Shown one piece after another: positions 18,846 through 28,200 of a DNA stretch of 64,000 nucleotides. A model generated the notes under the pieces. It was not told where the DNA came from, did not search any database, and saw only the letters and a program-made list of their open reading frames with translations. The position numbers and the translations under genes were made by a program. Position 1 is the stretch's first letter. Each line of letters begins with the position of its first letter. The stretch is from Thalassobaculum sp. OXR-137. Its GTDB lineage: Bacteria > Pseudomonadota > Alphaproteobacteria > Thalassobaculales > Thalassobaculaceae. The stretch covers positions 4,875,465-4,939,464 of the forward strand of contig NZ_CP139715.1 of assembly GCF_034377285.1 (NCBI RefSeq). The letters are read 5' to 3'.

Positions 18846-19583
18846 ACACGCCAACTGGGGAATTTTCAAACGGCGGTTCTGGGGAGATTCACTCCGGTAT
18901 CAACAGCACCCGGTCGATCTGCCCCGACAGGGATTTGAAATAGGCGGTCGGCCGCACGATCGAGAATGTCAGGCCGGATCCGGTCAGCTCCGCCTCGAAG
19001 GCGAGCTTGGCCTTCTGGAACGCCAACCGGGGTCGCTGCACACAGATCGCCGAGAGCAGGACCATGTGCGTTATGCCTGACCTGCGCGCAACGCCGAGCG
19101 CCTGGGACTGTGCCGCGTAGTCGATGGCCCAGGCGTCCCCCGGGGCGCCGGAACGGGAGGCGAGACAGGAGACCAGGGCATCGAAGGTCTCTCCGCGGAA
19201 ACCGTCGCGGGCAAGGGCGTCCGGATTGGTGACGTCGCACGGCCGGATGTCGGCGTCCGGGGGGAGCTACCGTCGCGCCTTGTCGCAGCTCGCGGGGCGT
19301 ACGGGGCATATGACCCGGTGCCCGCGCTCGAGAAGGGCGGCGACGGTCGCGCGTCCGATCGTCCCGGTGCCGCCGAGCACGACGACCCGCCTGGTACCGC
19401 ACGGGATGTCGGGGCTCCTGGGTGTCGCGTGATCCATCGCAGCAGTGTGACGGACGGGGCAGGACATTGGTAGCGACGCAAGGGGCCGCCCGGAGCGGCG
19501 GTTATGAGATCGAATGCGCTCGGGCGATAGGACAGCCTGGGTCGCGCCAAACATCAGGCGGGTTTCGGGGGCTGGTGTCAGGA

Positions 19584-19619
19584 CAACAAAAAGCCCGCTA
19601 ACCGATTGGATTAGCGGGC
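19584..19619 (-). terminator. Intrinsic terminator behind tRNA-fMet 3' end
   Basis: On the minus strand a 9-bp stem (GCCCGCTAA / TTAGCGGGC) with a 9-base loop is followed by TTTTTGTTG. It lies just after a CCA-ending tRNA remnant, as expected for the original tRNA-fMet terminator, left on the bciA side of the integrated element. Confidence 0.8.
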
Positions 19620-19625
19620 GTATCT

Positions 19626-19638
19626 TGGTTGCGGGGGC
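19626..19638 (-). other. Attachment-site remnant, tRNA-fMet 3' end (left limit of element 1)
   Basis: TGGTTGCGGGGGC, which on the minus strand is the last 13 bases (GCCCCCGCAACCA) of an initiator tRNA. The same 13 bases recur at 43399-43411. To the left are host terminator and bciA; to the right the sequence no longer fits a tRNA. This marks the left junction of the first integrated element. Confidence 0.7.
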
Positions 19639-19836
19639 GTGAAACCACCGAAAGTATGCAATGGTGTACCCCATTGAGCCGATAAATCTTAGTCAGCGGG
19701 TCCCTGGTTCCATTCCAGAAGCCCCAACCAGCCCTTGCCTTTAGCCTCAATGGGTTGCAAGATCGACGCATGCAAGTAGTGGCGATTTTTTTGCTGTTTG
19801 AACTGGCTTTGCAAAAAAATTCTTGTTTTGTTCTAG

Positions 19837-20669
19837 AAAGCGGTTTCATAAGGCTTTGATCCAGATGCGGAGTGCAGCGAATTTGACTGCGGCGAGGTAG
19901 TTGTCGGCGCGTCGGTCGTATCGGGTGGCGATGTCACGCATCTGTTTGAGGTGATTGAAGAAGCGCTCGACGCGGTTGCGCTGGCGGTAGACCCATCGGC
20001 TGAAGGCGAAGGTGCCTTTGCGCATGATCCTTGGCGGTATGTTCGCCCATCCGCCGCGGGCCGCCACGAAGGATCGGATACCGTCGGTGTCGTAGACTTT
20101 GTCGGCGAGCACGGTCGCGCCCGGTGTCACTATTTCTAGCAGCCTCGCCGCCATGGGCGCGTCTCCCGCCTGATCGGCGTTCAACGCCAGGCGAACAGGC
20201 CGCCCCTCGGCATCGACAACGGCGTGGATCTTCGTGGTCAGCCCGCCCCGGGACTGTCCCATGCACGGGTCGCCAGATCCCCCTTTCGCGCCGGCACCGT
20301 CTTGGTGGACGCGGACACACGAGTTGTCAATCATTACGATGTCGCCGTCGTAAGCGTCTGAGACCGCCTCCAGGAGTCGGTCCCACACACTCGAGGCCCG
20401 CCATCGGCAAAACCTGTTGTAGAGCGTAGCGCGCGGTCCAAAGCGCTCCGGTACATCGCGCCATGACGCCCAGGTGCGAAACCGCCACAAGATCCCATTG
20501 ATCACCCGGCGGTCATCCACACGCTTCACCCTGCGGCTCTTGCGCAGCAGCAGCGGCTCGATGATCGACCATTCCTTATCGCTCAACTCGTGACGGCGCA
20601 TATCCCCCCCATCACAGGAGGTTGAATCAAATCTCTGACCTCAACGAAACCCGTTTATGGGGACAGGCC
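19837..20669 (-). mobile_element. IS5-family (IS427-like) element, left terminal repeat missing
   Basis: The right end, read inward, is GGCCTGTCCCCATAAACGGG and continues to the transposase start. The left end begins directly at AAAGCGGTTTCATAAGG, which aligns with the inner part of the right end (AAACGGGTTTC); the outer GGCCTGTCCCCAT is absent. CTAG lies next to both ends, a target type seen for this group. The copy therefore probably cannot move on its own. Confidence 0.75.
19846..20601 (-). CDS. IS5-family transposase
   Basis: 251 residues, apparently complete. The start MRRHELSDKEWSIIEPLL and the DDE core are typical: Asp in DIVMIDNSCVRVHQDG, Asp in VLADKVYDTDG, and Glu in YRQRNRVERFFNHLKQ. 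The protein is encoded as a single frame without the usual frameshift of some relatives. It lies just inside the left limit of element 1 and is not part of the defence genes. Confidence 0.93.
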   Translation of the reverse strand: MRRHELSDKEWSIIEPLLLRKSRRVKRVDDRRVINGILWRFRTWASWRDVPERFGPRATLYNRFCRWRASSVWDRLLEAVSDAYDGDIVMIDNSCVRVHQDGAGAKGGSGDPCMGQSRGGLTTKIHAVVDAEGRPVRLALNADQAGDAPMAARLLEIVTPGATVLADKVYDTDGIRSFVAARGGWANIPPRIMRKGTFAFSRWVYRQRNRVERFFNHLKQMRDIATRYDRRADNYLAAVKFAALRIWIKAL

Positions 20670-20818
20670 CTAGTCGCAAATTTCAGTGCGACATATGCAG
20701 ATTGTGGGCACGCCCAGTCACATCGGCGGTTCTCTCTCCCACTCCAATAGCTTGAAACTGCTCAATCTTAGCGCTACCGTCACATACTCTGAAAGTGGCC
20801 TGAACCAACAGGTAGAAC

Positions 20819-23527
20819 GTGAGCGTCAAGAAAGAACTTTTCGTATCAGCTGTTAAGCTGCTTTCTATTGATGGGGATAGAACGGTCCCAACTGTCGTTG
20901 ACTATCAAAATGGAAAGGTTCGAGTTGGAACAGACGCTTTAGAGGGAAGCTCCTATCGCGACGACTTCAAAGTTGAATTGGGAGAACGGGATCCCGCATC
21001 ACAAGCACGAACTCGAGTGTCCGTGGGTGCTTCTCAAGTTCGCTCACCTCTAGGGATGACAAGAGATTTTTGCGATGAAAATATTAAAAAAATAAAAAAG
21101 TTAATAGAATTTGAAGGACAACAATTTCCTAATCGTGTATTGATCGCTGAGCCTCTATCGCTCAGTAATTCAAAAAATGTCACAGAGACTTGGCTTTCAA
21201 ACTATAGAGCATGTATGCGAAGAGCTCTTCACGGAAAATTTGAAGAGATTGATTTTATGCCAGAACCGTTTGCAGTTTTTCAGTACTACAGATATGGCAT
21301 CAAACATCCTCTAATCGCAGAAAAGCAAAAACATATAGCCCTGGTTATAGATTTTGGAGGCGGTACATTTGATGTATCTGTAATTGAAACTACCGCTGAA
21401 GGTGATATTAGCCAAAGTGGTCGAAATTCACGCCCACTGTCAGCTAGTTCGATTGCCGTCGGGGGCTTTTATATAAATCGCGCTATTGCGGACGACATAC
21501 TTTTTTCTGTAGTCGACAAAAAAGCAGATAAGCAGGAAATACGAAAAAATATTAACAAGTTCATTGAAGAGAAAAATAGTGATCCAGATGACCTTCGCGA
21601 TGATGTTAAAAATTTCTTTATAAACTACAGATCTCTCCTCCACAGTGTGGAGATCGCTAAAGTTTCAATTTGCTCCGGCATCGCGAACTGGGACCTAAGT
21701 GCAAACCTTGGAAACGCAATAGCATTTCCAGTGCGGACGCCCGTAAACCCATGTTCGGCGAACCCGAACTGGACTGAGGTTCGGCTGGATGCAGAAAAGA
21801 TCCGCGAAATTTTCCAGCAACGTATTTGGAAGCAAAAGCTTCAGCCTGCCATTGAGAGCGGCCTCAAGCGGGCATCCCAGGAACTTGATGGAAAGCCGAT
21901 TTCGATAGTCTTACTATCTGGTGGGTCATCAAACATCAGATGGCTCACTAGCCTGCTTGAACGAGATCTTCGTCCAAAAATTGGCGACGCGCAAATCCTA
22001 GAGTTGAGCGACGATTTCCAAGAAATTGTAGCAAAGGGATTAGCAGTAGAGTGTGCCAGAAGATACTATACAGCAGGCGCGAGTGATTTTCGGGCGGTGA
22101 CATATAATCGGCTATGCCTTTCTCTTAATCCTAATAGTGACGGTGCAGAGACACGGAAATTCCGCTGCACGACCCATGATGCATTTAATAACAGCAGTGA
22201 AAATGGAGTTCTTCTACCTTCAGCGAGCAGTTTACGAGGCTTGATCGATACACCAATACGCTGGAGAACCAAGTTATCCAAAGCTCCTACTAGAAATTTA
22301 GATTATTACTTTCTTAGATCATCATTTGATCCAGAAGACCTTGAGAATCTTCAAAATGTCATGGACAAGACTGTTTCGACTCCGCCTCAAACAAAATTTG
22401 GGAGTAGTATAGATATTGAATTGATTGTCCGCGAAGATGGAACAGCAATTCCATGCTTTATTTACGGACAAATTGATCGACACGGTTTTGAAACTCGCGT
22501 GGAAGGCCGTCCCTTTGCACTTGACATGACGTTTGCATCCGAAGAAGTTCAAGGCGAAACATATTTGGGCTTTGATTTTGGAACCAGCACATCTGCATTT
22601 TCGTACGTCGACAACAGGGATGTAAGGGAGTATACAAAAAGGTCTAAAGAAAAAAACTGGACTGAAATCACAGATCTTATCCAAGAACTTCCTTATCCTA
22701 TAGCTCACCCACTTGCTTCATTCGTTGCCGAGACGAGTGAGCATGGTATTTCTAAGTTTGGCAGAGAAGTGATTGAGGCGATGCTTTGCATGACAGCATA
22801 TACGTCATACTCACTTTATTGCGCCTCATCGTCAAAACTCAACACACATCTGCTGAAGGGATTTGAAAACAGATCCGCCGGTCCACTTTGGGATTTATTG
22901 AAGAGGTTATCGAGAACAAGAGTGAAATCGCATGCTTTCCGTTCGTTTATGAAACTTACAGAAGAACCGTTTTTTGATGAAATAGATCATGTAGTAAATG
23001 AGATTGCGCAGGAGAAACATGGAAAGAAGCCGAAAGATATTGATTATCCGCGGGTGATCAGCCTTATTGGAAATCAACTTACGCGCATTTTTGCGAAAAA
23101 CTTTGTCGGATATTTTGAAGACGTAAAAGGTAAACCATTTTCTGCGGGAAAATATAAAGGTATTTTTCGATGTGCCGTTGGCCCAAATGCGCCATTTTCG
23201 AAACTCTTTAACTACGAAGGCCCAGTATCTATCCCTCCCGGCTGGGTCTATCTTGTCAATCCAGATGATGGGTCAGCTTTGAATTTAAGCCCGCTATTCT
23301 TGAGTGGCCTGAAACGCCTAGGATCAACACAAGCCGAAGAGATTCATTGTTTTGATAAGTTTAGACGAAAAGATAATACCTTTGATTTCAAGGCAACACA
23401 GGAAGATGAAGGTTTCGAAATCGACGTTTCTGGAGATTTTTCGGAGATCCATGATCTCCTAACCACGATACGGGACGCTGATCAAGAAGTGGAGAATATC
23501 TCGGGAATCTCGATAGAGTTGAGATAG
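20819..23527 (+). CDS. Hsp70/actin-fold ATPase with unusual motif order
   Basis: 902 residues, GTG start; an in-frame TAG two codons upstream bars extension. The first part has Hsp70-like landmarks: DRTVPTVVDYQNGKVRVGTD near the N-terminus, phosphate-2 IDFGGGTFDVSVIE (~residue 180), adenosine motif LLSGGSSNIRWL (~365). The phosphate-1 motif expected at the very start is missing. A phosphate-1 motif instead appears at ~residue 582 (YLGFDFGTSTSAFSYVD), followed by a mostly helical C-terminal part with no second phosphate-2. The gene is much richer in A+T than its neighbours. It precedes the BREX operon on the same strand by ~340 bases; a role in that defence system is possible but unproven. Confidence 0.75.
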   Translation: MSVKKELFVSAVKLLSIDGDRTVPTVVDYQNGKVRVGTDALEGSSYRDDFKVELGERDPASQARTRVSVGASQVRSPLGMTRDFCDENIKKIKKLIEFEGQQFPNRVLIAEPLSLSNSKNVTETWLSNYRACMRRALHGKFEEIDFMPEPFAVFQYYRYGIKHPLIAEKQKHIALVIDFGGGTFDVSVIETTAEGDISQSGRNSRPLSASSIAVGGFYINRAIADDILFSVVDKKADKQEIRKNINKFIEEKNSDPDDLRDDVKNFFINYRSLLHSVEIAKVSICSGIANWDLSANLGNAIAFPVRTPVNPCSANPNWTEVRLDAEKIREIFQQRIWKQKLQPAIESGLKRASQELDGKPISIVLLSGGSSNIRWLTSLLERDLRPKIGDAQILELSDDFQEIVAKGLAVECARRYYTAGASDFRAVTYNRLCLSLNPNSDGAETRKFRCTTHDAFNNSSENGVLLPSASSLRGLIDTPIRWRTKLSKAPTRNLDYYFLRSSFDPEDLENLQNVMDKTVSTPPQTKFGSSIDIELIVREDGTAIPCFIYGQIDRHGFETRVEGRPFALDMTFASEEVQGETYLGFDFGTSTSAFSYVDNRDVREYTKRSKEKNWTEITDLIQELPYPIAHPLASFVAETSEHGISKFGREVIEAMLCMTAYTSYSLYCASSSKLNTHLLKGFENRSAGPLWDLLKRLSRTRVKSHAFRSFMKLTEEPFFDEIDHVVNEIAQEKHGKKPKDIDYPRVISLIGNQLTRIFAKNFVGYFEDVKGKPFSAGKYKGIFRCAVGPNAPFSKLFNYEGPVSIPPGWVYLVNPDDGSALNLSPLFLSGLKRLGSTQAEEIHCFDKFRRKDNTFDFKATQEDEGFEIDVSGDFSEIHDLLTTIRDADQEVENISGISIELR

Positions 23528-23669
23528 TTAATTTGGTTATAGGGGTTCAACCCAGATATCCCAGATCGCTTTCCTGCCTCAGCCGAGGGCAGGTTCGGGA
23601 GCACTCCAATCGATGCCCGGGCTCGACCAATAGCCGGAGTAAACTCGGGGCCCAGGCCAGCTCAGGCCA

Positions 23670-23687
23670 ATGCCAGGCGTCTGGCAT
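23670..23687. promoter_or_regulatory. Inverted repeat upstream of the BREX operon
   Basis: ATGCCAG-GCGT-CTGGCAT, a perfect 7-bp inverted repeat, lies in the 342-base stretch between the Hsp70-like gene and brxA. It could be an operator for a repressor of the operon; no regulator gene of the BrxR type is seen nearby. Nothing else was recognised in 23528-23869. Confidence 0.35.
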
Positions 23688-23869
23688 ACTGAAACCAAAC
23701 CGCGCACTATCAGCAAACAGGAGCTAGATCCTCCACTATCGGAAGTTCTTCCGGGTACCAATTTTCCAGACACGGGCGCGAGGCAGCCATGCAATTTGTC
23801 GAGCCAGCCCAATTGGTCGACATTGAGGCGAACACATTCTACATGCTCGAAATTCGAACGAGGACTAAA

Positions 23870-24712
23870 ATGGCGAGCTGCCGAGGATCGCTCACCCAAC
23901 CCGAATCGAGGGCGACTCTTTGGCGCGGCGTGCGGGCAGAAGACGCCACGCTTTCCTCGTTCGGGATAAAGCTGTCCGGGGGAGGAGCGCATCAGTCCAA
24001 GACCATGATGTTCGCTGAGCTTGAAGCGCTGATGGGAACCGGCGCATCGACACCGGAGGAATTCCGGTCAGCCGCCATCGAAGAAAACGCCATCGGCAAG
24101 GCTACGAGCAACACTCGGCGACTGACTTACAGGCACATGGCGTCGCTCTATGGGCTCGGCGATCAGCCACCTTTGACGAAGGCGCACATGAGAATCTGGA
24201 AAAGCGACATTCAAGGCCGCCGATTGCAGGCATTACTCGTTGCCTTGGCGCGTGACCCGTTGCTGCGCGAGTCAGCCCCTGTTGTTATGGCCGGTTCCGT
24301 GGGGCAAAGCCTGCAACGGCCATTCTTTGAAGAGGCACTCGTCGCAGCGTATCCCGAACGCTTCAGCGAAAAGATGCTGCGATCTCTTGCTCAGAACTGT
24401 GCTTCATCATGGACGCAGAGCGGCCATCTGATGGGAGCGATCAAGAAAATTAGGCAGCGAGTGATGCCGACTCCACCAACCGTCGCCTTCGCGGCACTCA
24501 TTGCAACGGCTTCGGGTTTTGGTGGACCGTCTATCCTTAGCTCCGGCTGGATGAAGGTGCTGGACCTCGCGCCCGACCAAGCTATCAACGCATTGCGGAG
24601 AGCCGAAGCCATCGGGCTAGCTCGCGTCCGGTCAGCGGGCGATGTGACCGAAATATCCGTCCGTCAGCCTATGGCGGTCGCTCTGGGGGTGCCCGAACTT
24701 GAACACGTTTGA
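23870..24712 (+). CDS. brxA: BREX protein BrxA (DUF1819-like)
   Basis: 280 residues from ATG 23870, chosen for the GAGG before it. The typical N-terminal strand is SSFGIKLSGGG, followed by an IEENAIGKATSNTRRLTYRHM helix and an all-helical body (LLRESAPVVM, SGHLMGAIKKIRQR), as in small BrxA/DUF1819 DNA-binding proteins. Later starts, such as GTG 23930, remain possible because the conserved part begins only at ~23960. It is the first gene of a six-gene BREX type 1 operon and overlaps brxB by 14 bases. The identification is supported by order and pattern rather than strong motifs. Confidence 0.75.
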   Translation: MASCRGSLTQPESRATLWRGVRAEDATLSSFGIKLSGGGAHQSKTMMFAELEALMGTGASTPEEFRSAAIEENAIGKATSNTRRLTYRHMASLYGLGDQPPLTKAHMRIWKSDIQGRRLQALLVALARDPLLRESAPVVMAGSVGQSLQRPFFEEALVAAYPERFSEKMLRSLAQNCASSWTQSGHLMGAIKKIRQRVMPTPPTVAFAALIATASGFGGPSILSSGWMKVLDLAPDQAINALRRAEAIGLARVRSAGDVTEISVRQPMAVALGVPELEHV

Positions 24713-25244
24713 CGACATCCTCAACGCATACAGCAAGCAAGTCCGGCTTCCCTGGGCAGAAGATTTGCCTCCGGCGGGCCGTGTCTGGATCGTCTGGTAC
24801 GACAAGTCGCTCCAACGACGTTTCACAGGCCGTCTTGCGGAGTTCGAGCATGCGACGCTCAAGGCCGGGCACGGTTGGCGACAAGTCTCCCTCTCCAGGT
24901 GGTTCGGTTCCTGGATCGGGCAGCACGAGTTTTTTGATGCGTTGGTCGATCAACCGGCTGAACTGCGGGGGCTGTTGCCTGAAGTTGAGGACAGTCTCGT
25001 CAACGAGATCAAGGGTGCCCTGCGCTCTTGCACCGCGAACGATATTCTAGCAATTGACGGATGTGGTGCGCTGTTCGGTGTCGCGCGAATCTCGGCCTTA
25101 ATCAGTCGCGTCGCGGAGTCGATTCCTGGGCGACTCCTTGTCGGGTTTCCTGGAAAGCATTCCGCTGGCGTGTACCGTTTGCTCGATGCGCGGGACGGCT
25201 GGAACTACCACGCGATCCCTATTCCTACTGACAACGCATTATGA
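24699..25244 (+). CDS. brxB: BREX protein BrxB (DUF1788-like)
   Basis: 181 residues, TTG start within the end of brxA. The C-terminal motif LLVGFPGKHSAGVYRLLDA plus RDGWNYHAIPI is characteristic of BrxB. The N-terminal part (RVWIVWYDKSLQRRF) also fits. BrxB is a required BREX component of unknown biochemical role. The gene runs into brxC with an ATGA overlap. Confidence 0.85.
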   Translation: MNTFDDILNAYSKQVRLPWAEDLPPAGRVWIVWYDKSLQRRFTGRLAEFEHATLKAGHGWRQVSLSRWFGSWIGQHEFFDALVDQPAELRGLLPEVEDSLVNEIKGALRSCTANDILAIDGCGALFGVARISALISRVAESIPGRLLVGFPGKHSAGVYRLLDARDGWNYHAIPIPTDNAL

Positions 25245-25255
25245 GGGGCAGCGCC

Positions 25256-28200
25256 ATGCTCAATCGCGAGACTTTCCATACCGATCCGGCCGAATACAGG
25301 CTGGCCAATCAAGGCGTTGCCAAGATTTCATTTCCACCCACTTCGGAAGCGCTCGAAACGCTAAGGGGAGAGCTCACGACTTTCGTTTGCGATGGCGCTT
25401 ATGCCAACGGACTCGCGCGCATTCTTGAGGCCTTTCTTGGTTCTGTTGGGCGAGGCGGCAGTGCCCCCGCCGTCTGGATTTCTGGCTTCTACGGCTCCGG
25501 CAAGTCCCACCTTGCGAGCATGCTCGCAGCTTTGTGGACCAATCTTGAGTTTTCCGACGGTGCAACGGCGGAAGGGCTGGTCCATCATCTACCGCCGGAA
25601 GTGGCCGCTCCGCTGAAGGAGTTGCGCATCGCAGCGAAACGAGCGGATGGCGTTGTGGCGGCCGGTGATACACTTGGTACAGGCCCGTCTGATCCGGCCG
25701 AAGCTACACTTGGGATCGTGCTACGGGCAGTCGGATTACCAAGCGATCTCCGCGCGGCTCAAGTCGCGTTCTGGCTGGCCGATCTTGGGATATTGGACAG
25801 CGTTCGGGAGGAGCTCGGTAGCACCTTCGACACCGATATCCGCAACTTCATTCTGTCGCCCCGCTTCGGCGCCGCAGTACTCAAAGCCAAGCCAGACCTG
25901 GCGGGCTCGCCCAAGGACCTGAGTGGGCTGCTCCGTTCACAGTTCCCCGAGCCTCCACCGGTGACCGTTGATCTCCTCGAATCGATGGTACGTAGAGCGC
26001 TTATGCTGGGTCGAACCGAGTTGCCATTGACCCTGATCGTGCTCGATGAAGTGCAGCAGTTCATTCGCCAAGACCCCGGCCTCACACTGAAGATACAGAC
26101 CATAGCGGAACGGCTTGCGGGACGTTTTGACGGTCGCGTGCTGTTGGTCGCGACAGGTCAACAGGCGCTAAGCGATGTGCAGGACCTTCAAAAGCTTCTC
26201 GATCGCTTCCCCGTACAAATCGCGCTTGGAGAAGCCGATGTCGATGCCGTTATCCGGAAGACCGTCCTGCGGAAGAAGACGGGTGCCGACAAGCCTATTC
26301 GGGGTATGTTGAGCACGAATGCGGGCGAAATCAGTCGGCACCTGCATGGCAGCCGTCTGGCGCATACGGTGCAGGACGACGACGAAGCAGTGCTCGATTG
26401 GCCACTGCTTCCATCCCGTCGCCGTGTCTGGGAGCGCATCCTTCGCGAACTCGACCGGACAGGACTTGGCGGCACTCTTCGAGGACAACTACGCACCACA
26501 CTGGATGCTGCGCGCACCTACAGCGATAAGCCGCTGGGTCACGCAGTACCGGTCGACTTCCTCTATGGGCGGTTCTCCACCGAGGCGTACAACGCAGGTC
26601 TTTTGCCGGGAGAGACGCGGAATCGTATCGAAGCCCTACGTGGTGGGTCGGAAAAAGATCAGCTAAAGGCTCGAATTCTCATGCTGGTCTACATGCTCGG
26701 TCGCATCGCGCCAGAGGCAGACCATCACGGCGTCCGCGCAAAGGCGGAGACGATTGCCGATCTCCTGATCATCGACCTTGCGGGTGAGGATGACCTGCGC
26801 CGCAAGGTGCCCGAATTGTTGCAGGAGCTGCAGACCGACGGGGCGGTGATCGAGGTCGGCGGTGAATGGCGCTTGCAGACGAAGGAGAGCGCCGAATGGG
26901 AAGCCGCATATCGCAGCGAAGAAAAGGCAATTCTGGCCGACCAATCGGAGCTCACCCGATCAAGACGTGAGCTGCTCGACGAGGCGATCGAGACCGCCTT
27001 GGGGGGCGCCGCCAGCGTGACTCACGGCTCCAGCCGTCAGCAACGACGCATCCACCGCCTGCGCCCCGACGACAAGGCTCCGGCGGATGGCATCCCATTG
27101 CGCCTGAGAAGTGGGTGGAACGAAGACCTGGCAGCGGTGGAGAAGGACATCGCGGCGGCATCGACATCGGACCCTTCCGTACATCTGCTCATCCCGCGCC
27201 ATGCGACGCGCGACAACGAATTGACGACCGCGCTCACGACCTGGCGCGCCGCTGAGCACGTCCTGCAAGTTCGTGGGGTGCCGCAGACAGACGCCGGGCG
27301 CGAGGCCCAGTCCGCCATGCAATCTCGCGCCAACAAGGCGCAGGCCGTAGCCAAGGAGATCGTCCGCGAGGCGGTGGTGCAGGGACGCGTCTATCAGGCA
27401 GGCGGCAAACTAATTACGGGCGCGCCCGGAGACGCTGTAAAGGAAGGAGCGACCAACGCACTTGCTCGCCTTTATCCGCAGTTCGCCGATGGCGACCACC
27501 CTGGTTGGGACAAGGTGCGCGACCGGGCGATGCGCAAGGACCCGGACGCCATGAAGGCGGTGGACCATGCCGGGGCTCCGGAGAACCATGCCGTGTGCAA
27601 GGCGCTGCTCGCCGAGCTCGGCCCGGGTCGGAAAGGTTCGGACCTGCGCTCGAAGTTCACCAGTCCGCCCTATGGCTGGTCGCAGGACACCGTCGATGGA
27701 GCACTCATCGTGCTCTCCAATGCCGGGCTGGTCCGCGTCACGGGCGACGATGGGAAGCCCGCATCGCTCCCCGATCTGCCACGTCAGAAGCTTGGCACCT
27801 GCACGTTCCGCGGTGAAACGACGATCATCACCATCGCTCAGCGCATGCCTGTGCGCGGCCTGCTGACCGACGCGGGCATCGCCTTCGAGAACAACCAGGA
27901 ACATCTGGTCTTGACGGCGCTTCTCGAACGCCTCGAAACGGCGGCGCGGCAATCTGGTGGCGAGCCGCCCGCGCCGGAGCCGGAAACGGTCCCCAACATC
28001 GCCTCCTACAAGAGCCTTTCGGGCAATGACCTGCTTGCCGCGCTGGCGGCCGACGCGGCGACATTGCGCGACAAGCTGAAGGCATGGAAGGCGGCCGCCC
28101 AGAAGATCGGCGACCGGCTGCCAAACTGGCGGTTGGCGGAACGTCTTGTCGCCCTGGGCGCCACGGAACAACAGGGCGATCTCGACGATCTGCGTGACGG

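Larger units (their letters stand above)
16565..18905 (-). mobile_element. IS21-family insertion sequence, copy 1
   Basis: 2,341 bp, ends TGTTGATACCGG and (other end, complement) TGTCAATGCCG, imperfect terminal repeats starting with TGT as usual for IS21. It is flanked by the 5-bp duplication GCACC (16560-16564 and 18906-18910), inside bciA. Both transposition genes are intact. The element has the same length as, and encodes the same proteins as, copy 2 at 61,655-63,995, in the opposite orientation. Confidence 0.95.
16081..19437 (-). pseudogene. bciA: Divinyl (proto)chlorophyllide 8-vinyl reductase, disrupted
   Basis: BciA reduces the C8 vinyl group of divinyl (proto)chlorophyllide with NADPH in (bacterio)chlorophyll synthesis. 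The N-terminal Rossmann motif (VVVLGGTGTIGRATVAALLE) is encoded from ATG 19437. The rest follows in the same frame, including SGITHMVLLSAICVQRP, to the C-terminal part (VLPIGGPGPAITPLEQG, ELARIGRYYATESMLV). Two lesions are visible: an in-frame TAG at 19267-19269, between DKARR and LPPDADIRP, and an IS21-family insertion at 16565-18905. Removing the insertion and one copy of GGTGC restores a continuous frame. The gene cannot make a full protein as it stands. Confidence 0.92.

Noticed and set aside
19446..19466. TGT...ACA pair upstream of bciA resembling a PpsR/CrtJ site
   Set aside because: The spacer is 15 bases, not the 12 required for that regulator.
19640..19730. T-arm-like sequence (CTGG-TTCCATT-CCAG, then CCAACCA) near 19690-19726
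   Set aside because: No matching 5' acceptor strand, D arm or anticodon arm could be found, and the loop departs from TTCRANY; not called as a tRNA.
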